A DNA stretch of 64,000 nt from Arthrobacter alpinus (GCF_900105965.1 NZ_FNTV01000002.1:320620-384619); one strand, 5' to 3'. Shown: positions 26,757 through 36,649, numbered from the stretch's first letter. A program made the numbers and translations. Notes: a model not told the origin generated them from the sequence alone.

Positions 26757-27741
26757 TGCCTGACCTCAGCAGGGGTGAAATCGTGTTTGCCTCGTGCATT
26801 CGATATATGGCATCGACCACCGTCAGCCCCACGAGTCCGTCGAAGGCACCCGTGCGAGCCGGCAAACCGTAGCGGACAGATTCCAAGAACGCCTCAACTT
26901 CTCGGGCAAATCGATCGCCAGTGGGCACATGGATTGTATCGACGGAACCATCGGCTGATTCGAAAACGATCTCGCCTTCCTTGTCGTAGTCGAAGGTCAA
27001 TCGTCCTGCCGATCCCCCTACGGACACTGTCGAGGTGCCGTTGGGCAATTTCCAAGAACAATCGATGGTGCCAATGACATCGCTAATGGAGCGGAGCCCA
27101 ATGGTTGCCGTGTGTTCGACCGCAAGGTCGGACTCCCCCAACACTGTCGACATAGTCCCTGATGCAGCAATGATTTCACCACACAAATACCTGAACACGT
27201 CGATCGAGTGGATCGCGGTGTCGATGATGACGCCACCCCCAGCCAGTTCCTTGCGTCCAAACCATCGATTTTCAATACCATCTTGATGGCTTGAATATGA
27301 GTTGTAAAACGTTCGTACCTCTCCGATCTTGCCCCCAGCGACTAACTCCTGGATGCTTTCGAGTTCCGGTTGGAAGCGCTGGCAGTATCCAGTTGCAAAT
27401 ACGATGCCGGAGCCCTGAGTGAGTACGTAGATCGCCTCAGCATCTTCCAAGGTGTGCGCCATGGGCTTCTCGCACAGGATGTTAATCCCGGCAGCTACGG
27501 CCTCCTCCACCAGTTCCCGATGCGTAAATGGCGGAGTGCAGATGCTAATTGCGTCTGGTCGATCCTTTGAACTGATGAGCTCAGAAAGACTCGAGTACGC
27601 GGCGACTCCATGCATCTTGGCGAAGTCCTCGGCCGAAGCGGCCAACGGTTCAACGACAGCGAGCAGATTGGCGCCAATGGAACGGTAGGCGTTGGCGTGT
27701 GTGGAGCCGATCCCGCCGCCACCGATAATCGCAACTTTCAT
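26749..27741 (-). CDS. Gfo/Idh/MocA family oxidoreductase
   Basis: A 330-aa oxidoreductase. N-terminal nucleotide-binding loop VAIIGGGGIGSTHANAY, EKP motif in ILCEKPMAHTLEDA, and active-site segment AGGGVIIDTAIHSIDVFRYL. This is the only one of the five oxidoreductases in the cluster without a close partner on the other side of the ROK gene. It starts 41 bases after the end of the GH20 gene and overlaps the next oxidoreductase by eight bases. Inferred role: one redox step in the catabolism of the transported glycoside. Confidence 0.9.
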   Translation of the reverse strand: MKVAIIGGGGIGSTHANAYRSIGANLLAVVEPLAASAEDFAKMHGVAAYSSLSELISSKDRPDAISICTPPFTHRELVEEAVAAGINILCEKPMAHTLEDAEAIYVLTQGSGIVFATGYCQRFQPELESIQELVAGGKIGEVRTFYNSYSSHQDGIENRWFGRKELAGGGVIIDTAIHSIDVFRYLCGEIIAASGTMSTVLGESDLAVEHTATIGLRSISDVIGTIDCSWKLPNGTSTVSVGGSAGRLTFDYDKEGEIVFESADGSVDTIHVPTGDRFAREVEAFLESVRYGLPARTGAFDGLVGLTVVDAIYRMHEANTISPLLRSGNA

Positions 27742-27782
27742 GTTAACTAAATTCCCTTACTCTTGGTTCGACAAATTTGGTA

Positions 27783-29596
27783 TCACTCCAGGAAGCAAGC
27801 GCGAGCAGTTAGCGCGTGTTTCAATGGATCGAGCCTTGCAATACTGTTACTGAGGCCGCCAGGTCGCGAGGAAAGAAGCCATGCCTCGCGCTGGGATTCC
27901 AGGACAGTGTCGAGCTCTGACGATAACTGCTGCGCAACTTGAACGTCCGCCAAGTTGGGGTCCCGAGTAAGCAATCTGCTCTCGAGTAATTTCACCGCCA
28001 GAAGGGAGAGCCTAATGGCTTGGGTGATCTCCGCGATGATCGCAGGACCGTCTTGGCTTGCCGGACGTGTCAGCTTCAGGTCTTCCAGCGATTCCCGAAG
28101 AGTCTCGCGGGCAGCGGCAAGGGCTGCCGCGGCCGGGTATCGGCGTTCAGCCATTGATTCAGCTTGCAGTAGGACAAGGAAAAGCGGACTCCCATTGAGC
28201 ATAGGCACGTTGAGTTGCTCCGTCACGCTGCCAAGAGCGACGAGTATTTTGCCGATCAACACTGATTCGTCATCGAAGACCCTTTTGCTCAGGACTTCGG
28301 CTAGATCTATGTCCCGATTGGGCTCAAGCACCCAGCTGACTGCGCCTCCATAGAGGATTGGTGCGTAGGCGATCACTGGCGGATCGAACATGCCGTTATC
28401 CCCCACGCAGTATTGAGGTACCCGGTCGACTGTTGTGTGATTCCTAGCTCGGCGGCATCAATCATGTTCTCTTTGGCGTTCTGGAGCCTGCCAAGAATGG
28501 AAAGCCATGTGCTGGTCCCCGGTGCAACCCAGAAGGGCGCACCGGCGGCAACGAGGGCTTTTGCGCGGTCGGTGAAGTCTTTTGTCAGGTTTTCAGGCCC
28601 GTACCCATGTGCGGCCAATTGGGTCCACTCTTCCTCCCCCATATTGGCGATGGTGTCTTGGACGAGAGTTGGGGAATCATAGTGCCAGACAATTGGCATG
28701 GTGCCCTTGGGAATTCGGCTCATCAATTCTGGGTAGGTGCCGAGAATGTCCGCCCAAAATTCCACTGTGTAGTCGCGTTCGACCCACGGCGCCATGACTT
28801 CTGTGACGTAGTCGAGATAGACGGTTGCCAAACCCTCCTTTTCAGCACGGGATTTACTGACGCCGGTGCCCAGTTCCCATGTCTCGTCTGCTCCGATGTT
28901 GAGCCGGTTGGAACGGAAGTTGGGGGTCAGTTCCTCAAGTAGTTCCGTTACAAAGGCGGCGTTGTCAGATGTGGGGGCCAATGTTGATGGCGCCAGGAAC
29001 TCATTTCCAATCTGGATCCCCGACTGGTTTTCGGCACGAGGAAGGTATTGCTCGATCGCCAGCCACCGTTCCCAATGACCGAAGGTGTTTTGATTCGGAA
29101 CCAGTTCAATTCCATGCGATGCACACAAATCGTCAAGCCACCGGACGTCTTGCGGAGTTAGCGGGGACGCGTCACGCCAAACTTTTTCATGTCCTCTGTA
29201 GGCGAAGGTGTGCTCAGTGTAGATTTCGAGATGGTTGATGCGGGCCAGGTCGAGAATCTTCACGAGTCTGGCAAGACTGGCCCGAGTAGGGACTCGATCC
29301 CGGCTCACATCGAGCATGAAGCCCCGGTGCGTGAAGTCTGGCCAATCCTCGATGTGAACAGCGACTTGCTGTTGGCGAGGTTGCGCACGCAACTGGTCTA
29401 GGGTTTGCATTCCATAGCGGAGTCCCGCCGCGTCAGAGAAGGCCAGCAGGATACCTTTATCTGAATAGTCCAGACGATACCCCTGCGAGGCTAGTGTGGC
29501 ATCCTGCGTTACGGAGATTGAAGTGTTCGCAGCTGCTCCGGCCCCTCCGATGGTTTCAACTTTCCTCGGGCGTGGAAACAGAGAAGTTTCAGTCAT
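27783..29596 (-). pseudogene. GH20 beta-N-acetylhexosaminidase, frameshifted in a G-run
   Basis: A cytosolic glycoside hydrolase family 20 protein in two frames. The N-part (29596-28373; AAGGAAC before ATG 29596) has an N-terminal zincin-like domain, then the (beta/alpha)8 barrel with DFTHRGFMLDVSRDRVPT and the catalytic Asp-Glu pair in NIGADETWELG. It ends with LNTAWGITACSIRQ. The C-part (28406-27783) continues in another frame with GDNGMFDPPVIAYAPILYGG. One added base in the run of five C at 28400-28404 (plus strand) restores TAWGDNGMFDPP and one protein of about 604 residues. It may be a true mutation or a homopolymer error. GH20 releases terminal GlcNAc/GalNAc from glycosides; no signal peptide is seen, so the substrate should be imported first. 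Confidence 0.82.
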
Positions 29597-29637
29597 AACG
29601 GGTTCCTTGAGAAGTGCTGTGTGGGTATTTATCATTT

Positions 29638-30513
29638 TCATCCCTTGACGGCCCCTGCAGTCATGCCCGTGGACATTTTGTTCTGGACAATGATGAACAA
29701 GATGATAACTGGAACCGCAATCAGGGTAGAACCGGCCATGACTCCACCCCAGTCTGTGCCTCGCAACGATGTTTGAAAGCCTTGGAGCCACACTGGCAAT
29801 GTGACGGCTGTTCCGGAAGAGAGCACCACGAGCGCCAATGTGTATTCGTTCCAGGCAGCGAGGAAAGCGAAGACACCTGTTGCCACCATTCCGGGACCGA
29901 GCAAGGGAAAGGTGACTCGGAAGAAGGCACCAACCTTGCTGCACCCATCGACCATGGCGGCCTCTTCAAGTTCAATCGGAACCCCGTCAACGAATCCCTT
30001 GAGCATCCAGACGGTGAACGGCAACACCGAACCTACATAAAGAAGCGACAAGCCGGCCACCGTATTGAGCAGGTCGACGGCGCCAAGCATACGAAATTGC
30101 GAGATAAACAGTGCATCGGCCGGAATCATCTGCACGACAAGAACTGCGACGATCATGCTTGTCCGTCCACGAAAGCGAAAACGGCTCAGTGTGACCGCAG
30201 CCAGCGTGGCTGACAGCAAGGCAACAACGACGGCGATCAGTGTGACTTGCATGCTCATGGCCATCGACGACCAGAACGAGGAGTCCGAGAGCACCTTGGC
30301 AAAGGAGTCGAAAGTCGGCGCAAAGGGAAACAGAGTTGGCGGGCTAGAACGTAGCTGGTCAGGCGCAGCGAGGGCGGTATTGATCATCCAGTAAAGTGGG
30401 AATGCCCAAACCAGTCCCACACCAATGGCAATCAGGCTGGCAATCGTTCGGCCGCTTATTCTTGGCCCGATCCTGCGGCGTGAATTTAGCCGGGTTTTTT
30501 GTAGGACAGTCAT
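29638..30513 (-). CDS. Carbohydrate ABC transporter permease (MalG/CUT1 type)
   Basis: A 291-aa inner-membrane permease with six predicted helices. The EAA loop for ATPase contact reads ELEEAAMVDGCSKVGAFFRV. Start at ATG 30513, in a four-base overlap with the partner permease gene, is chosen over the upstream open frame. With the other permease and the binding protein it forms a CUT1 importer for oligosaccharides or glycosides. No ATPase gene is present; a shared MsiK-type ATPase encoded elsewhere is normal for actinobacteria. Confidence 0.93.
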   Translation of the reverse strand: MTVLQKTRLNSRRRIGPRISGRTIASLIAIGVGLVWAFPLYWMINTALAAPDQLRSSPPTLFPFAPTFDSFAKVLSDSSFWSSMAMSMQVTLIAVVVALLSATLAAVTLSRFRFRGRTSMIVAVLVVQMIPADALFISQFRMLGAVDLLNTVAGLSLLYVGSVLPFTVWMLKGFVDGVPIELEEAAMVDGCSKVGAFFRVTFPLLGPGMVATGVFAFLAAWNEYTLALVVLSSGTAVTLPVWLQGFQTSLRGTDWGGVMAGSTLIAVPVIILFIIVQNKMSTGMTAGAVKG

Positions 30514-31562
30514 GCTGTGATGTCTCCTTGCCGGGAAAGTATACGGACGTAGCGCCAGGTGATGACGAGCACCATGGCCAACATGAGCATCGCAAGTGCG
30601 GATGCCATCCCGTAATTTCCACCGCCTATGCCCAGCTGATATACGTAAGTACCCAACACATTGGTATCGCTCGAGTTCCCGGCATTTGCCTGCAGAACCT
30701 TGATTTGGGTAAAGACTCGCAGGTCCCAAATAATCTGCAGGATGGCCAGTAGGACCAGGACTGGTTTGATCAAGGGCAGAACAACTTCGATAAGTTGTCT
30801 GTAGAGACCAGCACCATCCAATTGAGCCGCTTCAACGATTTCGGTATCAACTTGAGTTAAAGCCGCATACGTGGCCAGCGCTACTAATGGCACACTGGCC
30901 CAAATGATGACCGAAGCGGCAACCGCATAGAACGTCAGTGTGCTTGCCTGTAGCCAGTTGAAGTTCGCCATTCCGGTGAATCCGATGGATGACAAGGCCC
31001 AATTAACAAGCCCAAACCGGGCGTCGATGAACCACTGCCAAACGACGAGTGCCGCTATCGCCGGCATCGCCCACGCCAGCACGAGGGCTGACTGCAGCAC
31101 AAGCCTCGCCCCCGACCAGATACGCTGCATGAGAACCGCCATGCCGACGCCGATCAGCAATGTCAAGGAGGCACACACTGCACAAAGGGCCAACGACCTA
31201 GCCGTGACAATCCAAAAATAGCTATCGGTAAGAATTGATGCGTAATTGGACAAACCGACCCATGGAGCCGACTGGCCAAACTGTTGGGCCATCCCGAATT
31301 CCTGAAGTGACATGATCAGCTGCTGAACCAGCGGATATCCCAAAGCAATCGCCACTAATGTCACGGGCAAAGCGATGAGCAAATATGGTGTCATCCGCGA
31401 CTTTGGCCCCCGGCCAATGTTCGAGTGTTTGCCGTTCGAAGTTGCCAAGGGTGATGGCTTGCCAGCTAGCCGCTTCGAGTGTGATCTCTTACCGTCGGTG
31501 GACTCCGACGGGGCCACCATAGAGGCAGCCCCGCCGTCATCCCTACTTATTGAGGATGTCAT
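30510..31562 (-). CDS. Carbohydrate ABC transporter permease (MalF/UgpA type)
   Basis: A 350-aa permease. A basic, Ser-rich cytosolic N-terminus of about 55 residues precedes six helices; the EAA loop reads EIVEAAQLDGAGLYRQLIEV. It overlaps the binding-protein gene by 20 bases and the second permease gene by four. CUT1 importers of this type carry di- and oligosaccharides. Substrate is inferred from neighbours (GH20) as an amino-sugar glycoside. Confidence 0.93.
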   Translation of the reverse strand: MTSSISRDDGGAASMVAPSESTDGKRSHSKRLAGKPSPLATSNGKHSNIGRGPKSRMTPYLLIALPVTLVAIALGYPLVQQLIMSLQEFGMAQQFGQSAPWVGLSNYASILTDSYFWIVTARSLALCAVCASLTLLIGVGMAVLMQRIWSGARLVLQSALVLAWAMPAIAALVVWQWFIDARFGLVNWALSSIGFTGMANFNWLQASTLTFYAVAASVIIWASVPLVALATYAALTQVDTEIVEAAQLDGAGLYRQLIEVVLPLIKPVLVLLAILQIIWDLRVFTQIKVLQANAGNSSDTNVLGTYVYQLGIGGGNYGMASALAMLMLAMVLVITWRYVRILSRQGDITA

Positions 31563-32823
31563 TGAGCTTCGCGTCAGTTTCTTTCGCTACCGCAGTTACG
31601 TCTTCACCTTTGGCGATGCGTGTCCAAAAGTCGGTAGAGAATCCTGCACTGTCTGCCACGCCCCATGCTGGGGTAGCAGGAGTGAGGCGCGATGCTGCTG
31701 CCGCTTCTGTGGAAGCTGCAGATGAAAGACCCGTGAGGGCCGCAGCATAGGAGAGGTTCCCCGGAATCCAGGAACCATCCGAAGCCAAATACGATTGGAA
31801 AGTTTCGCTGAATATCAGCTTCATGGCTTCTTGTGAAAGCTTCTGGTTTGGAGACATCGCGGAGATGCCAATGTTTGACCCGCCTGCAAACGTCATTCCA
31901 GCTGTTCCCGGCGTCTTGCCTGGCAGCGACATCACGCCAACCTGGTCATTTTTCCACATCGCAGGTGAGATGAGCTGTTCGGTCGAATTCAAAGCTGAGA
32001 GGAAGCCAATCTTTCCAGCGTTGAACAGATCTGGGGCACCGTTGACACCTTCAATGGAATCACTGGCATAGGTTGTTGCGTTCAGGGAGAGATCCTGGAC
32101 CTGCTTCAGCCCTTCCAACGATTCCTGCGTCGACAGCTGACCCACCCATTTGCCGCCAGCATCCTGAGAGGCGTAATTACCACCGTTTGTGAACAACCAC
32201 CCCTCTTGGGTGTGATAGTCGACTGCGGGCAGGTAGATGCCGGTGAAGTTGGGTGTCTTCTCAGGATTCGCCTTATTGAGCGCCACCGCGGCAAGGTTCA
32301 GCTCTGCCATCGTCGTAGGCACAGCGATGTTGGCCTTCTTGAGCAGGTCCTTGCGGTAGTAGATGACCCGCGAGCCCTGATAGAACGGGGTGGCATAGAA
32401 TTTTCCGTCCCATGAGCCTGCCGCTACCCCGCCTTGAACCAGGTTCTTGCCACCGAGGTCTTCGTAAATCCCGTCAAGTGCCGAGAAGGCACCCACAGAG
32501 GTGAAAGTGGACGCTCCGGTGTTTCCTACCTCGACGATGTCCGGCGTCTCAGTCTTGGACGGCAGACTGGTCTGAAGTTTGGCGACAATTCCTGTCCAGG
32601 GCTGCCTTTCAACCTTCAGGGTCGATCCCTCGTGCTCCTGCGCGAAAGTTGTTTCAAGCCACGTGGCCGCTGCAGCTGGAACGGAATCACCCATGACCCA
32701 AACGCGGAGGTTCGCCGTATCGGGTTCAGCAGCCGAGGGCGTGTTTCCCGTTCCGCATGCGGAAACTGTCAATAGCGCTGCAACTCCCAGCGCCAAGATT
32801 TGTGTTCGACTACTCATTTTCAT
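31543..32823 (-). CDS. ABC sugar-binding lipoprotein (SBP family 1)
   Basis: A 426-aa extracellular solute-binding lipoprotein. Signal peptide with lipobox VSAC, so it is anchored outside the membrane. The CUT1 binding-protein pattern is visible: LRVWVMGDSV at the start of the mature chain, PDIVEVGNTGA, a hinge with YATPFYQGSRVIYYRKDLL, and GGSNIGISAMS. Start at ATG 32823 is the first before the signal peptide; the open frame upstream is probably leader. First gene of the minus-strand operon and divergent from the ROK regulator. Confidence 0.93.
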   Translation of the reverse strand: MKMSSRTQILALGVAALLTVSACGTGNTPSAAEPDTANLRVWVMGDSVPAAAATWLETTFAQEHEGSTLKVERQPWTGIVAKLQTSLPSKTETPDIVEVGNTGASTFTSVGAFSALDGIYEDLGGKNLVQGGVAAGSWDGKFYATPFYQGSRVIYYRKDLLKKANIAVPTTMAELNLAAVALNKANPEKTPNFTGIYLPAVDYHTQEGWLFTNGGNYASQDAGGKWVGQLSTQESLEGLKQVQDLSLNATTYASDSIEGVNGAPDLFNAGKIGFLSALNSTEQLISPAMWKNDQVGVMSLPGKTPGTAGMTFAGGSNIGISAMSPNQKLSQEAMKLIFSETFQSYLASDGSWIPGNLSYAAALTGLSSAASTEAAAASRLTPATPAWGVADSAGFSTDFWTRIAKGEDVTAVAKETDAKLNDILNK

Positions 32824-33283
32824 GGTGTGTCTTTCGTCTAAAGTGGGTGGGCACTCGCCCGGAGGAACGGTGACCAGGCTAGTTCTGCTGTCCTCAACAT
32901 CCCTTGGGAACGTCATTTCTTCATACGCCCAAGTCCCCGCCAGTGGTAATCCACTACCTATGGCTCCCTGAGCGATCAACATTTGAGGAAGATCGCTTAG
33001 ATTACCTAGTTTCATTTGTACGCAACTACCGGAGCTTACATCCAGTGAGCTGGGCCACTTGAAGTATTGCACCCTCCTTTAGTAACGTCAAGAGCAAGAG
33101 TCTACTTCCGCTCAAAACTAGGCAAACATGAGTCAATTTTAATAGGTAACCGTCTTAATTAACTAGCGCCGGATCAAGCGAAATACTCTTTGCGCTCGAG
33201 TTTCGATACCAACTTTCATATCTGCTATATTGTGAGTCATGCGCTGCTCGACCTACGAGACGCCGAGAATGGCAAGGAGAAAC
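32824..33283. promoter_or_regulatory. Divergent control region of the glycoside cluster
   Basis: 460 bases between the divergent binding-protein and ROK genes. An A+T-rich core near 33130-33170 includes the palindrome TTAATTAA. On the minus strand TTGACG, 17 bases, AATACT (around 33060-33093) is a possible promoter. Likely contains the ROK operator, but no convincing inverted repeat was pinned down. Confidence 0.5.
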
Positions 33284-34444
33284 ATGAACATGGCCGGACC
33301 TGCGAGCATCAGACATGCCAACGCCTTGACCTGCATCCACGTGTTGCGAACAGCAATTGGCGCACTATCGATCAGTGATGTGGTGCAGCGGACCGGGCTG
33401 TCGCGACCAACAGTGGACTCTGTCATGGCGGCATTTGAAGAGCGAAATTTAGTTTCGGCCGCGGCAAGTGACGCAGTCACTGCTTCGGGTGGCCGGCCTG
33501 CTCGCCGTTTCCTCTTCGAAGCAAATAGTTCCGTGGTTGCTGGCGTCGACGCTGGCTCCCGGAACATCAAAGTGCTCATTGCAAATTTGCAAGGTTGCAT
33601 TCTTGGACAGGCGCATCGCAGGATCATGGCGAGCATTAGTGCAGTCCAGCGCGTGGACGCCGTCATTGAAACAATCCGAGATGCCCTCGCAGCCGCTGAT
33701 GTCCCGGCCTCGAAGCTACGGGTCGCTTGCATCGGAGTGCCTGGCATCGTCGGATTCGATGGCCGCATCTCAAATAGTTACATCGTGCCTGAATGGAACG
33801 GGACCGACGTTGCCAAACGCATTGGTGCGGCTTTTGACTGTCACGCGTTTTTGGAAAACGACATCAATCTTGCAGCGTTTGCTGAGCACCATCTTGGGGC
33901 ATCGCAGCTCGTCGAGAACACTTTGTACCTCCAAGTAGGCAATACAATTTCGCTTTCACTGACCTTCAACGGAAAGATCCACCAAGGGTTCCATAGGAGT
34001 GCCGGCGAAGTCGGTAGTTTGCGTGGAATGCGCTGGACCGGCAGTTCTGTTGACGGTTTACTTTCCTGGACATCTGCGCCCACAGCTGTCCAAGTTTTTG
34101 ACCAAGCGCAATCTGGAGACAACGTTTCCCTCGAAGAGATTAAGCAACTGACAAGGGACATCGCACCTCGGATTGCCACCATAAGTCTTGCCTTTGACCC
34201 TGACCTCATTGTCGTCGGTGGAGGACTCTCACGATCCGGCGAGTTCTTTGTCGAACTGTTGCGCGAAGAGATCCACAGACTAATAATGATCGATGCCAAG
34301 CCAACCCTCGCCGCCTCTGCACTCGGCGCAGACGGCACGACATATGGTGCAGTTGCGCTAGTTTTTCACAAGTCTGCGACCGAGCTATTCGGCATGGGCG
34401 ATGTGCCGGTTCCAGAAATTTCTTTCTCTGAAAACCGCTTCTGA
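33284..34444 (+). CDS. ROK family transcriptional regulator
   Basis: A 386-aa repressor. N-terminal winged helix-turn-helix (ALSISDVVQRTGLSRPTVDS) is followed by a ROK sugar-kinase-like domain (VVAGVDAGSRNIKVLIANL, LRVACIGVPGIVG, LENDINLAAFAEHHLG). The Cys-rich zinc site normal after AGEVG (CxCGxxGCxE) is replaced by SLRGMRWTGSSVDGLL, so zinc binding is not expected. AAGGAG lies four bases before ATG 33284 and ten before the next ATG. It starts the plus-strand arm of the cluster and most likely represses both arms, released by a sugar ligand. Confidence 0.88.
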   Translation: MNMAGPASIRHANALTCIHVLRTAIGALSISDVVQRTGLSRPTVDSVMAAFEERNLVSAAASDAVTASGGRPARRFLFEANSSVVAGVDAGSRNIKVLIANLQGCILGQAHRRIMASISAVQRVDAVIETIRDALAAADVPASKLRVACIGVPGIVGFDGRISNSYIVPEWNGTDVAKRIGAAFDCHAFLENDINLAAFAEHHLGASQLVENTLYLQVGNTISLSLTFNGKIHQGFHRSAGEVGSLRGMRWTGSSVDGLLSWTSAPTAVQVFDQAQSGDNVSLEEIKQLTRDIAPRIATISLAFDPDLIVVGGGLSRSGEFFVELLREEIHRLIMIDAKPTLAASALGADGTTYGAVALVFHKSATELFGMGDVPVPEISFSENRF

Positions 34445-34520
34445 CATGGTCAGTTGTTCACGACGCCGCAGCCCACTTCGTTCGTATGTTGTTCGTCAAA
34501 TTCTGGAAAGAGCATTCACC

Positions 34521-35561
34521 ATGGTGACCCCTAATGCAGCCCCAACCGTCAGAAAACCGTTGACTGTTGGCCTCATCGGTGCAGGAATGATTTCTCACGC
34601 GCATGCCCGCGCATGGCAGGCGATCGGCGCTACATTACTCATCCATGCCGAAAAAGGAGCCCCTGAAGTCGCATCGCGATACTCCATCCAACAAGTCAAG
34701 TCATACGATGAAATCCTGCAAAGGGTCGACGCCGTCGATCTTGCTACCCCTTCCTACACCCACAAGGACCTTGCCCTCGAAGCGATAAGGGCAGATAAAC
34801 ATGTCATCTGCGAAAAGCCGCTAGGCCTAACCACGGCCGATGCCGTCCACGTCAGTAATGCTGCCAACAATGCTGGCGTGCAGCTACATCCGGCCCACGT
34901 TGTCAGATACACGGCGCCCTACCTCGCTGCTCATCGCGCTACCCAAAAGGGCCGCCTGGGAAAAATCGCAGTCGCCAGATATTTCCGCAACGTCTCACGA
35001 CCGGCCCCTGAGTCATGGTTTCGCAATGAAGATCTCTCCGGCGGGATCATCATGGATCTCATGATCCATGACCTGGATCAAGCCCTGTGGAACTGCGGTC
35101 CAGCGGAGAGTATCTATGCCGTCCAGAATCCTCAAACTGTCGCCGGCCGCGTTCCCGAAGTCACATCGGCTCATGTCACTATCAAGCACGAAGGCGGGGC
35201 AATATCCAGTATCCGAGCAACCTGGGGGCCACTGAAGACGCGCTTCTCAACTGGATTCTCCATTGCGGGCGACAAAGGAACTCTCAGCTACTCGTCGGAC
35301 AAAGACCTCACCATTACCGGCGAAATACAACGCTCCGGTGGCGCAAATTTCGAGAATCCAAAGGCTCCCCAATTTGAAAGTCCACATCTACTGGCTTTGC
35401 GAGAATTCGAGCAAGCCATACGGGGCGGCCCGCAACCTCGAGTAACTGCACGGGACGGAATTGCAGCCGTTCAATTAGTCCAGGCCGCCCGGCTCTCACT
35501 AGCGACAGGGCAGGCTGAAGAGGTAGCCGCGAACTTCCCTGTTGAGAAATTTGCATCATGA
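34521..35561 (+). CDS. Gfo/Idh/MocA family oxidoreductase
   Basis: A 346-aa oxidoreductase with canonical VGLIGAGMISHAHARAW, VICEKPLGLTTADA and GGIIMDLMIHDLDQALW. Paralogue of 25758-26756 by length and shared segments (for example ENSGG/SGGI before the active site, and LHPAHVVRY against LLPAHVVRY). GGAAAGAG precedes ATG 34521. It overlaps the next gene by four bases, exactly as its partner does on the other arm, so a gene pair appears to have been duplicated. Role in glycoside catabolism is inferred. Confidence 0.9.
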   Translation: MVTPNAAPTVRKPLTVGLIGAGMISHAHARAWQAIGATLLIHAEKGAPEVASRYSIQQVKSYDEILQRVDAVDLATPSYTHKDLALEAIRADKHVICEKPLGLTTADAVHVSNAANNAGVQLHPAHVVRYTAPYLAAHRATQKGRLGKIAVARYFRNVSRPAPESWFRNEDLSGGIIMDLMIHDLDQALWNCGPAESIYAVQNPQTVAGRVPEVTSAHVTIKHEGGAISSIRATWGPLKTRFSTGFSIAGDKGTLSYSSDKDLTITGEIQRSGGANFENPKAPQFESPHLLALREFEQAIRGGPQPRVTARDGIAAVQLVQAARLSLATGQAEEVAANFPVEKFAS

Positions 35562-36643
35562 ACACACAACGGCCAATCAAAATTGCCATCGCCTCTTTTG
35601 CCCACGAACACGCCCTCAGTTACGCATCGATCCTGTCGAGAATGCCAGGCATTGAAATATTGACAGCTGACCCTGACGGTGCACTGGCCACCGATGGCGC
35701 CACGAGGGGGTCAGAGTTAGCACACCAGATGGGTCTCAACTACGTCGACGACTATAGCGACCTACTCGCTTGGCAACCCGACGCAGTCATAGTAACCAGC
35801 GAAAATTCTCGTCACCGAGAACTAGTCGAACGCGCTGCAGGAGCGGGCGCACACATTCTATGTGAGAAGCCAATCGCCACGGAAATCAAAGATGCCGAGG
35901 CAATGGTGGCGGCGTGCCGCGACGCTGGAGCAATACTCATGATCGCCTATCCGGTGCGCTTCTCTCCCGCATTTGCATCCCTAAAGAACCACCTAGCAGC
36001 CGGCCATTTGGGGGAACCGATTTCAGTATCCGGAACCAACAACGGAAAAATACCTAGCACCTCTCGCGGCTGGTTCACTGACCAAGAGCTGGCAGGCGGT
36101 GGCGCACTCATCGACCACATCGTGCATTGCGCTGACCTTATCGATTCAATGACCGACGGAGAACAACCCCTTAGTGTCTACGCTGTCGCAAATACGATCC
36201 TCCACGCTGATAAAAACATCAGCGTGGAAACCGGCGGATTAGTCACGATCACCTATGAAAGCGGCCTCATCGCTTCAATTGACTGTTCATGGAGCCTCCC
36301 CGACTCCGCAGCGACCTGGGGTAGCTTGACGTTGCAGGTCGTCGGTACGAAAGGAACGATCGAAATAGAACCATTTACTGAGAGCATCTCAGGAATTGGT
36401 GCCGACGGCCCCCTCCATGTCACCAGCTCACCCAATCTGGACCGTCTTCTGCTCGCCGAATTTATTTCGGCAGTTCGCCATTCTGGCAGGGCCGTCTTTG
36501 GCTCAACCCCAAAAATCTCGGCCCAGCCCGACGGGGGCGTTGGCATTCGAACTCTAAAGATCGTTGCCGCCGCAAGAACGTCCGCGAAGAATCACCAACC
36601 AGTGTTGATCTCACAATTGAACGCACCTCACCCAGCAGTTTAG
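35558..36643 (+). CDS. Gfo/Idh/MocA family oxidoreductase (variant nucleotide loop)
   Basis: A 361-aa oxidoreductase and paralogue of 24724-25761 (SFAHEH against SFAHPH; HILCEKPIATEIKDAEAM against NVLCEKPLATEIEDAKAM; NTILHADK against NEILHADK; SLTLQVVGT in both near). The usual GxGxxG loop is replaced by ASFAHEHALSYA. The active-site segment GGGALIDHIVHCADL is kept. Co-translated with the preceding oxidoreductase and followed seven bases later by the response-regulator gene. Confidence 0.88.
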   Translation: MNTQRPIKIAIASFAHEHALSYASILSRMPGIEILTADPDGALATDGATRGSELAHQMGLNYVDDYSDLLAWQPDAVIVTSENSRHRELVERAAGAGAHILCEKPIATEIKDAEAMVAACRDAGAILMIAYPVRFSPAFASLKNHLAAGHLGEPISVSGTNNGKIPSTSRGWFTDQELAGGGALIDHIVHCADLIDSMTDGEQPLSVYAVANTILHADKNISVETGGLVTITYESGLIASIDCSWSLPDSAATWGSLTLQVVGTKGTIEIEPFTESISGIGADGPLHVTSSPNLDRLLLAEFISAVRHSGRAVFGSTPKISAQPDGGVGIRTLKIVAAARTSAKNHQPVLISQLNAPHPAV

Positions 36644-36649
36644 GGCGGC

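Noticed and set aside
32824..33283. Riboswitch in the leader of the binding-protein gene
   Set aside because: No known riboswitch core could be recognised; the open frame upstream of the start is probably leader DNA.
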